A DNA stretch of 64,000 bases from Watersipora subatra (GCF_963576615.1 NC_088717.1:26749513-26813512), one strand, 5' to 3'. Counted from the first letter of the stretch, positions 23,601-38,600 are shown. The notes: a model not told the origin generated them from the letters alone. Numbers and translations are program-made.

Positions 23601-26600
23601 ACATGGTACCTTTTACAGACAATTCAGGGCGAATGTGAAGAGATTAACAGATCACCTTGTCTTTAGAGCTATCACCTTGATACTGATATGCGTGGACCTC
23701 AGTATTGTTATCGTAAGCGTGGTCAAAGTGGAAAAGGCTAAAGGTATGTACGAGGCCTTGGAAGTTGAGGAGGATGCAACCGTGAGAGCAGACCTCAACT
23801 ATCTGGAAAAGGAATTGGACCAACTAGACTTTGTCGCTATAGCCTTTAGCTCATATTTTATAATAGAGGTCGCTTGTAGAATCTTCGCTCAAACGTAAGT
23901 TTATATCTTGCTTATAGAGTTATTCATTTATTCACGAGGACATCGGTGTTATAAGAGAGTATTGCAAACTATATTGGCTATATCGCGGTATGGTCTAAAT
24001 CATCAGAGTATATAAACTGTCAGATTGTAGTATAAAATATCGGATTGTAGCGTGCTATACCTATATCAGAGTGTATAAACTGTCAGGTTGTAGCATAAAA
24101 TATCGGATTGTAGCATGCTATATATCAGAGTATATAAACTGTCAGATTGTAGCATAAAATATCGGATTGTAGCATGCTATATATCAGAGTATATAAACTG
24201 TCAGATTGTAGCATAAAATATCGGATTGTAGCATGCTATATATCAGAGTATATAAACTGTCAGATTGTAGCATAAAATATCGGATTGTAGCATGGTATAT
24301 TAGATATCTATCTTATAATATAGCATACTTTATCAGGGATAGCGTAAGTACAAGATGGAATATCAGAATATTAGTGTAAAGCATAGATTATATAGTATAG
24401 CATAATATATTAGAGTATAGCATAGATTATATAGTATAGCATAGATTATATAGTATAGCATAGATTATATAGTATAGCATAGATTATATAGTATAGCATA
24501 GATTATATCGTATAGCATAATATATTAGAGTATAGCATAGATTATATAGTATAGCATAGATTATATAGTATAGCATAGATTATATAGTATAGCATAATAT
24601 ATTAGAGTATAGCATAGATTATATAGTATAACATAAATTATATAGTATAGTATAGCATTATGTAGTATAGTATAGCATTAGGCCAAACCTGTCAACAAGC
24701 ATCTATACGACCTTCTCTCACACTAAGCTGTAGATGTCCATGACTACAGGGATTGTCATCCTTAACTCAGCGTACGTCTAACGGTTTACACTGATTTATT
24801 TTAATAAGCTAAATTGTGTGATTGCTGTGGGTCTCCTATGCTCTGTCATTATTCATATAATCTATATTTTTGTGTTATGTGATTGTTTATATATTTTATA
24901 TGTCTATCGCATATTTTACATGGTTCAGTTGTTAATCACATGTGCCTCCGCTGGGTTCCCATAAGCGTAAGTTTTCCTAATAACATTATTCCGGTGTAAT
25001 ATCCATTATTAGATGGTAGTATCAGATTTGACTAGCATGTAAATCTTATTATATGGGGGTCATTTTAAAATGGAGCTGTCTGCACTGTTGAATAATATTT
25101 ATTACATGTGTTCCTGTGTGTAGTGTGTGAAGGTCACCATCTGTTCCAGATATCGGCTCCATAAAAACCATAATTGAATGCTAGAAATATGTCTTAGTTG
25201 TTGTCACTAGTGGTTTTCATTTTAGAATTGCATTTTACCTTATTGTGCTAAACATCCTGGATTATAAGTTGTATCCTGTTACCTTGTATTCTGTACCCAG
25301 CATTGCTATGATATGAATACTGGTGTCAATACAATCTCCAACATTTGGAAGGCACTACCCCTGGAGATTGCGTTATACGTTCGTTACACAAGCTGAGAAT
25401 GCTGTCTACTTGAATGTTTGATGAATGCACGCTAATAATAGCCTACATGGTCAATTCGTTTCGTTTGCAGGCCCAGGGTATTTTTCCGGCAGATTTTGGA
25501 GATTATAGATGCTGTTGTGGTGCTCATATCCTTTATTGTGGTGTTGGTTGACGTCGCGATCGACAAGAATGATGCAGAGTATATCAAGTAAGTAGTTCCA
25601 GCGACACGGGGATGATTAGAATAGTGTCATCATCTATCCAATCGCATTCCGCTCTTGTGGTTAGCAAACTCGGTCCTGATAACAACACAAAGCCAACATG
25701 TAAATTAGAGCTTGTACATAGAGTCTGCCTCGTACCATTGAAATTGTGCTGCTTATATTCGCTCTTGCTGACTCATGCAGTGAATTGTTGTACAAAAACA
25801 ACTGTTTCTTACTAAATGAGTTCAACGAGTGCAATATCCTGCATTTTACCTCGCAACAATTTTGTATCGCCATTCATGTGTAATATGTCTCATTTTTCTC
25901 TTGAGTATCCTTGGCTTTTATAACCAAGAAGCACACATGACATGTTATGTCTTTATTTAGATGTTGGCTAATTTCAAATATTTTGTCATCACGTTCTTGA
26001 AGCACGCATATTTTAATACGTGACAGGAGCATCTCTCATCTGTATTTTAATATAGAATCCAAATATTTTCTAGCAAAGAATGAAACGGCTGACAGCCTTT
26101 GTGAGATTTTGCATATTTGCGCATTAACCCATCCAGACGAAATATCTGAGAAGTTGTTAACTATTGGGCCGAATCCCGATTTATTCAGGAGTGACTTTTT
26201 CAGCGATTTGTTTAAAAGTTGTTTGCATAATAATCGATATTCTAAGCTTTCAAATGAGTACCAGTTTTTTGAGGTTGGAGTTCGTAAAATAGACCAATAA
26301 GGCTTTTTCTCATAAGTTGATGTGAGAAACATCCACCATATCGGCAATATTTGAGGATCGTTTTTTTTTCGATCGACATTGTCATTATAATTTCAATTAT
26401 ATATTGCAACCCTACAGTTTTATCACTTTACCGCCCGCTCTAAATAAGTCTCAAGAGCAGATGTGATTATAAGATTTACTTACAGGTAAGTACTAGACTG
26501 AGTAAGGTGCAAACAAGACATCAAATAGTAAGGATAATGTCTACTATTTCACCAAGTCTGATAGTAATTTTTTGCGAATTGAGTAGTTTTTGATGTTGTA

Positions 26601-29600
26601 TGATTTATTTTTAAGCAGCTTTACTACTTGCTGCTAAAATTAGGCATATTAACAATAATAATTACTCAACAACAACTGAATACAATCAGAAGTTGATCAA
26701 GCATGTTTTACATAATCACAATTATCTCAGCTTGTAGTGCATGGATTTTCAAAAAAAAATTTCAACTGCTCATGCTAAAAGATGTGCCACCTAAACTTAT
26801 AGTTTGCCAAGTTTGGTTGGTTTTTATGCTTTTAGTAGTTAGTAATTTTTTTTAATCGCTTAGTGATTTGAAGCAATTTTTTTTATTTTGCTCATAAAAA
26901 GGTTTTTTGCTTGTACATAGCTGCATTATGTTAATATAGAAATGTAGCTAGAAATGTCTTCTTCCCGAATAGAAAAAACAGAATTAAGATAAAATTAATA
27001 AGAGAGGAAATACTGACATGTTAGTAACACTGAGTTTATCACTTGTGAGCAGCCAATTGATTAATTGGGCTTGGATGCGCGCAATAGAGTTCTTTAATTG
27101 CGACTAAAATGGTTAAATACGAATACGCTTATCATCTGCTATAGTATACATAAAGTAGGTTTGAATTTATTTTAATTTACTTGTTTACAAATTGTACGTG
27201 GCAGCTACGTTACAAAACAAGTTTTGTCTATTTTTGTGTAAATAATCTATTATCTGTAAAGGACTGCGAGAATTGCTAAAACATTCTTTGGAAGAACATT
27301 GCATACAGATGAGTTGCTGAGGTTTGCCACATCTCCTAGTTCACATAAACTAACTAACAGTTGTCAATTTTACACCATTCTTTGCTTGAACTTTCCTTTG
27401 GTGTATCGGTTTGTCAGCGTATGATAGCAGCACTGACTGGTTGAGCTAGCTTTTGGTCACCCTGAGGTGCTGTTTATTTCCACTTGCCATTCTGGCTAAC
27501 ATTTTATTCTCATCTTCCATGCAGTACGCTGACTATTCACTGTCGCTGCCACTTTTAGGATCATAGGAGCTCTTCGACTTGTCAGAGTTGTGCGGTTTGC
27601 CATGCTGCTCCGAGTTGTGGTGACGCAACGTAAGCAGCTTCTCCGGGCTACACGCCTGGTTGTATCGGAAAACAAGAGAAGATTTCAGAAAGATGGGTTC
27701 GATCTAGACTTGTGCTACATCACAGGTATATATCTGGCTGTATTTTACTATTGCATTCATTTATAATGATATAATCATGATATTAAATTTTTTTGCAATG
27801 ATTTTGATGTTAGTAAAACAAAAATTCAGTTTTGGTGACACAAGCGGTTGCTAGATAAGCTCTGTCGTGATGTAAGTAGAACGGTTTTCAGCAAAACAGA
27901 CATGAATCATCAATGTCAATGCTGTGCACTAATCGACACATGAATCCAAAACGAATAAGCTTATGTTGGCTATTATTTTTACCATTAGATATAACACACC
28001 ATTCCAAGCATTTGATAGGTTTATAAACATACCAGGTAACAAAAATTCACAGTAAAAATGATAGGAGCACTTGTAATACTTAACAAGCACTTGTAATACT
28101 TAACAAGCACTTGTAATACTTACCAAGCACTTGTAATACTTAACAAGCACTTGTAATACTTAACAAGCACTTGTAATACTTAACAAGCACTTGTAATACT
28201 TAACAAGCACTTGTAATACTTAACAAGCACTTGTAATACTTAACAAGCACTTGTAATACTTAACAAGCACTTGTAATACTTAACAAGCACTTGTAATACT
28301 TAACAAGCACTTGTAATACTTAACAAGCACTTGTAATACTTAACAAGCACTTGTAATACTTAACAAGCACTTGTAATACTTAACAAGCACTTGTAATACT
28401 TAACAAGCACTTGTAATACTTAACAAGCACTTGTAATACTTAACAAGCACTTGTAATACTTAACAAGCACTTGTAATACTTAACAAGCACTTGTAATACT
28501 TAACAAGCATTTAAAGATGAACTTAGATAAAGTTTAAGTAGATTTTATCAGAAAGTATAGATATTCTTCTGTCATTTGTGATTATTTTATGTTCTAGGTG
28601 ATCTGTCTGCCAGGATGTTTTTCTGGCAGACAGATCACCTAGAACATAAAATATGATAAAATCGACGAAACTCGTTTCACGGGTGAAACACACACAAGAA
28701 AAACACAAGCTAAAATGGCGTCACTAGTTGTTATCATTGGTATAGTTGATATCAGCTATTGTGTTAAAGTTGCATTCTGTTAGTCTCTTTGCAACTAGAC
28801 TTCTTAAAGCACATTAATTTTATCGGTACTTTTATCATATTTTTCAGTACTTCAGAGTCTTGGCTTTCGAATGAGCCTATATTCAATACACAAAGAATAA
28901 TAGAACTATGAAAAGCGGTGTCAAAAGTATGTCCTGCAATAAAAAAACACTTGCTTGTGGTTCCCACAATTTGATGTCATAATTAGCATTTAGCCTTAGG
29001 TCGTCGATCCCTTTCGCTGCCATTGAGGCTGCGCTTTCCTGTGACAATCGGTTCTCTTAAACCCAGAGAGCGCTAATAATAAACTAGGATTCTAGATATG
29101 ATCTAAAGCTTCACAATTTGCAGCACAGCATGGATGCCTCCGCTTGCTGCCTTTTGAACCATAAGTTGTGGAGGTAGTTGCTGTTGTAGTAGTATTATTA
29201 CCTGAAGATTTCGTATTGCTTTCCATGCTGCTTTCTAAATATGATTATGCTTCAATAAATATAGTGTTGATGAATGTAATGAAATCACATCGATTAAATT
29301 GTGACCTGCAATGGCGTGGCCCTAGGACTATATGTAAATTGCACCCTCGCGAGATCATGCGATGCTTGAAATTAATTAGCCTCAGTCGTGCCCCTCAACC
29401 TCACAATAAAAAGAGAGGGCTAGTGCATAATATTATCGGAAAAGCATAGTATGGTGCTTGGAATCTGAACTGTTTATCATAGAAATAATCTGTACATGAA
29501 GGACTAATGACACTGATTCCTTTGTCATCTTCATCGGTTCTTTGGAGTTGTTCTACCTTCACCTGCCACTAGCGTCATCGTAGTTGATAAATAAGCGGTA

Positions 29601-32600
29601 AGAGCACACAACACCGAATATAAAAATTGTGATGTCATAATTTGCTAGCCTATACCATTGAACATTTCTGTGGTAGAGCTCTGGGGAAATCCTATAAACA
29701 CCAACCAGTGTCTGTCTCACCATGTCAAACAATGGCTGATTTGAAAGCCAAGATATTGAAGAACCTGAATAAGCTGTAACAGTACTGATATAATTGATGG
29801 GCTTTAATCGCGCTTTCGCTTGACCGGAGTGTTTTAACCCCAATTAAGTTTGCTCAACTTTAATATTGTAACACCTTGGCAGTCAGATCACCTCAAACAT
29901 AAAAAACAATCGCAAATGATAGAAGAATAACGATACATTCTGATAAAATCTAGACTTTGATGTAAGCTCATCTTAACTCTTGCTGTGTTGATATACATGT
30001 AGTTTTAATCTCCAACTTGTACGTGTAAGGCAGTTTCTCTTGATATTTAGGAGTTGTCAGTCCAATGGTATTACTACACACACCTTTCACATTAGTTAGT
30101 CGCACTCACTTCCAGTAGTTTTACTTTAGTCGGTTTATGTGTGCTTCTTCATGGAAATCTATTTCTTATTCTTCTGTAGATCACATGATCGCTATGTCGT
30201 TTCCATCACAAGGTCTCATGAGTATATACAGGAATCCAATTGAGGAAGTGTCACGTTTCTTCAACTCCAAATATTACGGCTCCTACCGGATATACAACTG
30301 CTGTAGTGAGTTTCTACAGGTTATCATAAGAGTTAGCTATTCCTTACTGCTATAATTCAGTGTATTTCGTGCTTCCCTTTAATTTGTTTTACATTTTCAA
30401 CTCTATTGCCGAGCCCAACTGCATTTGGCAGGTGGGCTATAATCTATAATTATAGATTAATAAGCAAAATCTATAATTATAGATTTACTTGATGAGAAAA
30501 GCTGACTTTTGTTTGACCTGTTGGTAAGGCGTATAGTTCCATAACTTGAAGCATGGGTGTAGTTGTGTGTAGTTGTGTGTATTGTTTCGTATTGCAACTG
30601 CAATCAATTATAGTGATGCTCAATGCTGATTGGTTGTTTGGTTTGTATTCCATTTTAACTGCCATTTGATTGGGTGCTTTATTAAACTCTTTATAGCATT
30701 AACTGTATACTCTAGTCTGCAATCTGCCATTTGAGTTCAGCCTATTTCTGTAAGAACACATTTGAAAGACTGACTGATAATGCGAGTGATGTGCAAGTGT
30801 TTCTATGGGTTCATAGCAATAATTATACTTCAGTTCGGAGGTCAAGGAGGAACAGTATTTAGACTTTAGAGTAGTGTCATTCATAGCTGTTTAAAAGCAA
30901 TTAAATTTATCGACAGGTATTTGCTTTTTGACAAACCAGAAAAAAAACAAATAGCGTGCAATAAATAGTTTTGATTAATTCATGTTTGTAGTCATTGTGT
31001 GCTTTGTTTGTAGTCATTGTGTGCTTTGTTTTATAGTCATTGTGTGCTTTGTTTGTAGTCATTGTGTGCTTTGTTTGTAGTCATTGTGTGCTTTGTTTGT
31101 AGTCATTGTGTGTTTTTTTGTAGTCATTGTGTGCTTTGTTTGTAGTCATTGTGTGCTTTGTTTGTAGTCATTGTGTGCTTTGTTTGTAGTCATTGTGTGC
31201 TTTGTTTGTAGTCATTGTGTGCTTTGTTTGTAGTCATTGTGTGCTTTGTTTGTAGTCATTGTGTGCTTTGTTTGTAGTCATTGTGTGATTTTTTCATACA
31301 CAAAAAACAATACAAATTGTTGCAAAAAAAAGCTACTTTTCATGTTCAGTCAACTAATCAACAACGGTGTTTGACCTTCAACTCTGTAATCTAGTCTTTG
31401 CTCAAACATTTACTTATCGCTAAGACTTTCATGACTCTGTCTCTGAATGTTGGCTATGTTAACTGTAGTTATCTGTAGTCGTCTGTGTTAACTGTAGTTG
31501 GCTATGTTGACTGTGTTAACTGTAGTTGGCTATGTTAACTGTAGTTATCTGTAGTTGTTTGTGTTAACTGTAGTTGGCTATGTTGACTGTAGTTATCTGT
31601 AGTTGTCTGTGTTAACTGCAGTTATAACAGCTGCTGTTAACTTGATACACGGTGGAACTAACCTAAGTGCTTGTTTAAAAAAGTGTAACTTGATATGTTT
31701 AGCATTATTTTAAAAATCAGTTTGTGACAGTTATTAGTAGTAAATAACTGGCATTCGTTGTGGCATCTTACAATTATTATTAACTTGCCCTACAAGATTT
31801 CTTAGTGCTAATCTGGTTTTAATGTGAAGCTGATAATTGTTTGTGATGAAATAAAAGCAAACTCATTGGTCTGTTGTCATTTCTTCTAAAATATCATAGG
31901 AGAATATTTTTCTAAAGCTTACAGTTCGAAAAGTGTGACAAGTTTTTCATAGTTTCATAAATTGCTCTTGACTGAGTTTTCTGTTAATAATATTATTACT
32001 AATGTTATTAACAGAAACTAATGTAAACTACAATCTGTGTAAACTATGCTGAACATTGTTTACAGGGATTTTGAAACCTGTAACACAACTGCAGAAATTA
32101 TCAAGTTAATAATACAGTTACTACGGTAATATTATTGCTGCTCTTGGTTATTGTACAGGCAGTCTTGGTGCCGTGTGTAAGATCTTTCCATCGCAGTGTG
32201 ATTGCTGCTTTATTTGTTTTCATACAGCCATGTTTATACCTGCGGTAGGTGAGAGGAGCTACGATGAGGCCAAGTACTTTAACAATGCAGTGGTGAGGAT
32301 TTTGATAGATGACCACAATGTGCCGTCTCTCCAACAGATAATAGACTTTGTCAAGGATGTTGAACAGTGGAGAGGCCTGAATAAGGACAATGTTATTGCC
32401 ATACATTGCAAAGGTAGATCTTTCCATCGCCTGTAATGTATGTACATACATATATACGTACAGTTGTGCGTACATATGTATGTACATATGTACATACATA
32501 TTATACAATTTATACATACATATGTTTGTACATATGTATGTACATATGTACGTACATATATATGTATGTACGTACATATATATGTACATACATATATATG

Positions 32601-35600
32601 CCGTGTGTATATATATATGCCGTGCCGTATATGTATATATACGTATATACATATACGGCACGGCATATATACGTATATATACATACGTATATATGTACAT
32701 TATATATATATAATGTACATATATACGTACGTATGTACGTACAAATGTACGTACATACGTACGTACATTTGTACCTATGTATAAATTTTTATTGGCACTG
32801 GTAATCATCAGCAAAAGGATGTTTTTCGTTACATACCAAAAAAATATGGTGCAATTATGCACCTTATTCTTTATGCATGGAATTATGCTAAAACAGTTTT
32901 AGATTTGTCTCCCTCGATATGCTCTGCGCAATATCCTGTTGGCAGACTGACAACTACGTATTTAATGAACAAGTAAGCAAGGCTTTATTTATGAGTATTT
33001 AGTAAAAACTTAAACGAATACTTGAAGGTTTTTATAGTTTTAGTGCTACTACAAATAAATGGAAGGCTTCAAGTAGTGTTATAAAACAAAGCTTTAAGAA
33101 TTGAACATGACGACAAACTTATTTTTTTCATTGACAAATATTATTAAACCAAACTTTTCAAAAACCTCCGACAACAAAAATTTACATGGTAATCACACCT
33201 AGGTCAAGGTCAAAGCATTTAATTTTTAATTGGTTAACTAAATGCTTGGCTAAAAAACTATGCTGATAAGATTGAAAACTTGTCCTTCACCTATATCGCT
33301 ACTAGTTTACAAGCGTATTAAAATAAAATTGTTTGATCTCTAATTATTTTCGTAAAATCCGCCAACTGTGCTGCTGTCACACACTTTTTATCTGCTAGAT
33401 GTCTAAGCTCATTAAATACATTTATGAAAATATTACATTGAGTTGTAAGCACTAAGTAGTTTTCCCCCAAATTCCTAACCGTGGCAACGAGTATTGTATA
33501 TATATGTATGTATAGCTTTTTATTGATATTGATAATCACTAATAAAATGATGCTTTTCATCACATGGCAATTGAAAAAAATGAACAGACAAAAATCAGGA
33601 ATTACTGAGTGATTTGAAAAAATATGTTTTAAAGTTGGTAATCTAATAGTATTTTGGAGGAGTCGAGATAGTGAATTGTAGGTTGTAGTAACAGAAAGTT
33701 CATAAACTGAAACATGATGGTGGATGTAGTATGTTGGTGCCACGGAATAGAAAACGGTGTGTTATATGTGTGGAAGGATGAATGCAAATTACACAGGATT
33801 TTGTAACCTGTAATACAACCGTAGAAATGAGTAAGCCTGGGATAAGTCAATATGTTCAAAAGTTTTGTGAGGTGATTGGTGGCAGTGTGGTGAGCCGAAA
33901 TACTCGATCGGTAGTACACAAGTCTTAGTATAGACTTCTGTAAGAGAAGTATCCTTTTCTGTTGTCGATATCATGCGACAGGGAAATATATATCAACATC
34001 AGTGATCAGATGAAAGTTCACAAATTGAAAACAAAACAACAGTGCTGTCTTTCTGTTTATGAATTATCTGCATCGTCTCAAAAGAAAAACCTTTAATATA
34101 GACAATAATTTATCGCTAATGTTGTAAATCACTAAAATAGATAACAAGGCAGAGAGGTTTCTCGAGTGGGAATATCTAATCATTCAGTCTAGCAGTTGTT
34201 ATCATGTCTGAGAGTAATCCAACCTCTCATCTTATTATCCCTTCCGCTGCATCAACACCTCCGCTGCATCATCACCTCAGCTGCATCATCACCTCCGCTG
34301 CATCATCACCTCCGCTGCATCATCACCCCCACTGCATCATCACCTTCTGGTTTTGCATCTCATAAAATGGTTGTGCTTTTAGTAGAGACAGAAAATATGC
34401 AAGTCGAGAATATAATCATAACATCAGCAGTTATTTTCACACAACTCATACTAGCGCTGGTAAACGATGTAGTATTTGTGAACTTTGTTTGTCATTCACA
34501 ATAGCATGAGTTCAATCCTTTACCGAAAGACGATACAGAACGTTTAGCGCTCTTCTGCTCAGCCCAGTTTTAGCAGTGTCATTAATTGCTGACAGTTTCA
34601 CACAGGTGGAAAGGGACGGACTGGAACCATGGTAGCAATATGGCTTTTGCACACGCGTACCTTTGACAAGGCCGATGATGCCCTTGATTATTTCGGTAGT
34701 CGGAGGACGGACCTCAGTGTTGATTCCAAGTTCCAAGGCGTGGAGACACCCAGCCAAAGCAGGTCACTCTTTGGTACACTTATGAGACAGCTGATGAGTA
34801 GCCACCTTGTGTTATTTGTCATCAGCACACCTAGAAGTATCAGTTGCCGTTGGCTTGACGTTTCTAGTCGTTGCTTGAAAATCCATTAACTTCAGGGTCA
34901 TTTCAAGGTTGTAAGACATTAGGTGACATGTTCATATTCAATTTCGTTAAAAGTTCATTTGTTGCACCTCACCAGTTTCAGGTCATACTGATATACATAC
35001 TGTACCTTGGTAGTGATCATACCGATATACATATCCCTGGTAGTGATCATACTGATATGCCTACCATGGTAGTGATCATACTGATATACATATCTCTGGT
35101 AGTGATCATACTAATATACATATCCCTGGTTGTGATCATACGGATATACATATCCCTGGTTGTGATCATACTGATATACATATCTCCAGTAGTGATCATA
35201 CTGATATACATATCCCTGGTTGTGATCATACGGATATACATATCCCTGGTTGTGATCATACTGATATACATATCTCCAGTAGTGATCATACTGATATACA
35301 TATCCCTTGTTGTGATCATGCTGATATACATATCTCCGTTAGTGATCATACTGATATACATATCCCTGGTTGTGATCATACTGATATACATATTCCTGGT
35401 AGTGATCATACTAATATACATATCCCTGGTTGTGATCATACTGATATGCATACCCTGGTAGTGATCATACTGATATAGATATCCCCAGTAGTGATCATAC
35501 TGATATACATATATCTGGTAATGATCATACTGATATACGTACATATCCCTGGTTGTAATCATACTGATATACATGTCCCTGGTAGTGATCATATGGACAT

Positions 35601-38600
35601 TTGGCCAGACTGTGTCAGTTGTTTATCACTTATTTCTGTATAAGATGTGTATAACATTTTGTATCAAGGTTAGAGATTGTAGGAAATCCGAAATTCACGT
35701 TTATTTTAAGAAGTTCGGCTAAAAAGTAGATATAGTCAGAAGATACGTTATACAGTTTGTTTGGTTAACGCTATTTACCTGTAGTGAATTTGGCTTCTGT
35801 TACTATGAATGTTTATCGTTTCTTCTGATGCAGGTATGTTAACTATTATGAGAAGATGTTGTCTCAATATGGCGGTCAAATACCTGAAGAAGTAAAACTT
35901 CGACCATCAAAAATCTCAGTAGCTGGTCTTAGAGGTAAGAAGCTGTTTTATATTTAATGGCTAGACTCGGGAGTCATAACTTGTTACACACCTTTCAATA
36001 TGATCATTCATTATGATTACTCCATATAATTCAAAGTAAATGTCAATTCATTTCATAGGTACAACTCCAGACACTGCCTGAGATTGATAGCAAGATTGAG
36101 TATCCATAGATTTCATCTGTTTAGCTTTCCTATCGCTTTGTATTGTTAGGAATTGGAGATGAGAATGGTAAGGATTTGATTATGCAGCTTATTATAAAGG
36201 GAGAAACCATCTATGAAGCAAGATTCGGTACAAACACTAACTGCACGGTAAGTAGATTCTTGCTCAGTCTCATGTGTATGAGTATGCACACATGGACATA
36301 TGCGCATGCGCTCATGTGCTCATGCAAAAAACCAGCAGCTGTAATATAATTATATAGCATTGCAGATGTTTCCGGTCGGTATTCTGCTAAGATCGCTCAT
36401 CTTTCCGTCGATTTTCATGCCTTAAAAATCTTTACTGTAATAAGACCTGTACCCAAAGCCATAGTCGGAGGTTGGAAAAAGACTGTATCTTTTAGGGTTC
36501 GAACTCACGACATGCGACTTGCGCCAATTGGCTGCCTTACCGGATCTCAGAATAATTGTATTTACTGTGTGCATATGCTGGTAATATTACAGGCATATGC
36601 ACACGGGTTTGCGTCTATTCTTGATGTTTGTCATTACTCATTCCAGATCAGGCTAGCAATCGTTGGAGTTTTGTGTGTCAACTGAAAGTGATGTTATGCA
36701 AGGTCAATCTACCTGCGGTAACCTATGCAATGTTCACATGGTGTCACATATGGGTTCTAAGACAAATATTTTCATGATCCAAAGTAATTGTGAGGAAAAG
36801 GAAGAGCCCGTTGTAGGTTATTCAGGCATGTTGATGGTGATGCTATTAAGTGATAGCTCACGTGTTTCAGTGTTAATTTTTGGCTAAATTTCTCTTTTAT
36901 TCTCATCCCATGTATTGCACAACATTTGTAGAAATATTTTTGCGTTTTGTCAACAATGCTTTCGGGAGTTATCTTATCTCTTTCGTATGGATCAGACAAC
37001 TCTGAAGAATATGGTTTTAGAGAGTACAGTAATGCTCCAACGTACGAGAAACTTGAGATACGAGCCAGCTTTTAAGCAAGTTTTAGCACTAACATACGAG
37101 CCATATTTATGATACGAGCACGTGAGTCAGTTGCCAAGTATGCCGGAGGTGTTTTATGACAACAGCATCAATCTGTATTTTTCAACTGCACAGGTTATAC
37201 TTTTGTACCGTGTTTTTGTGCACGCTTTTCAGTGCAGAATTATGCGAATTAAAAGTACTGTGCGTAGACCGAAAGTTTGCCAGTAAAATGAAAAATAATG
37301 CAAAGAAAAAGCAAATGATAACAATTGATATTAAACGGAAAATTATTGAAAAATATGCGAAATGTGTATGCATAATTGAGCTAGCTTAGCAATATGACAG
37401 AAATACATCCACAATTATCAAACAGAAGGATTATATTCAGGGCATTTAGCTCGCAAAAGTACTAACCGTAGTTTCTAAACGGCGCGGCAATCTTTACCAC
37501 TGCTGATGGAGAGACCGCTCAAGCATTGGATATAAGATAAACAATTGGCCGGTGACAGCGTAGCTGAAACGACGCTATTTGAAAAGGCCGTTGCTATCTA
37601 TCAAAACTATAAAAATAGACATTCGGACATGTTGGCTAGTGGTCGTGTATTAAACCTTTGTGACGACACCTGTGTTCGTCCTAATCGCGACATGTTGAAA
37701 GGGCGACAAAGGCAAACGTCCTTAGATAGGTTCATCTTAAAACGGCCGGCTAGTCGTAAAAGCGAAACAAAGGAAATATTAGCTAACTAGCGAGAAACTT
37801 CAAACTATGAACGCCGAAGAAATTTTAATTACGTTAAGTTAAAAAGGAAAGTTTGCTTTTAGATTTGCTTCTAAGTTTGTCTTTTAAGACTTTGATAAAA
37901 TCCAAATTTATCAAAGTCAACTGTTGTAATGAAGGATAACTTATATATCTCTTTCTGGCAAATGCTAGCGTTAGCTGCTATTGTTTGTATTTAATTTTAC
38001 ATTTTAATTTAACACATTTCCTTGCATTATTTTTTATTTGTTGCTTTTTGAAAGCATGTGGTGAGTTAGGACAATAACCAACATGTTCTTTCTGTTACAA
38101 TATTTTGTTTTGAGTGTTTTATTTGCATTTTACAGAGTATGGAAACCAATAAATATATATTTAATTGTTCTATATATAAATAAATTGCACCAACATGCGA
38201 GTAAATTGACATACGAGCTCAGTCTCGGAACGCATTAAGCTCATAAGTTGAAGTATGACTGTAGTTTTATTTTCTATTGTGCTTTATAGGCAGTGTTTGA
38301 GAGAGACTCTGCAACCATCACAGCTTCACTCATAAATGCCCCTGTAATCGCTGGTGACATAAAAGTTAGATTCGAGGCTACCTCAAATATTCCATGCGCA
38401 TATGATGGCTGTCCTTGGTTCTTCTGGTTCAACACAAGCTTCATCGAAGGCAATAGGTACGTGTGTTTTTGTTGACATCTACAAAGGTTGGGCAACTGCT
38501 TGGATAGTCTGCTAGTCTGATAGTGGCTGCCCAAGGAAGCCTGTATGCCGATTTTGTCTTTGCTATATTTTGTACTTTAATATGTTATGATGCAGGTATT

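Noticed and set aside
26036-26347. 103-codon minus-strand frame
   Set aside because: No recognisable domain and a competing frame on the other strand; lies in a VSP intron.
28064-28510. CRISPR-like array of regular repeats
   Set aside because: Repeats are contiguous 20-mers without spacers, in an animal intron.
32101-32862. 253-codon minus-strand frame and overlapping plus frames rich in Ile, Tyr and Thr
   Set aside because: Low-complexity palindromic TACATATG sequence, open on both strands.
33318-33974. Overlapping minus-strand frames of 61-141 codons
   Set aside because: No homology, mutually overlapping in different frames, in an intron of a plus-strand gene with repeat-like text shared with 32.0 and 32.8 kb.
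34871-35592. 196- and 181-codon frames on opposite strands
   Set aside because: Both come from the 30-bp satellite whose period is a multiple of three.
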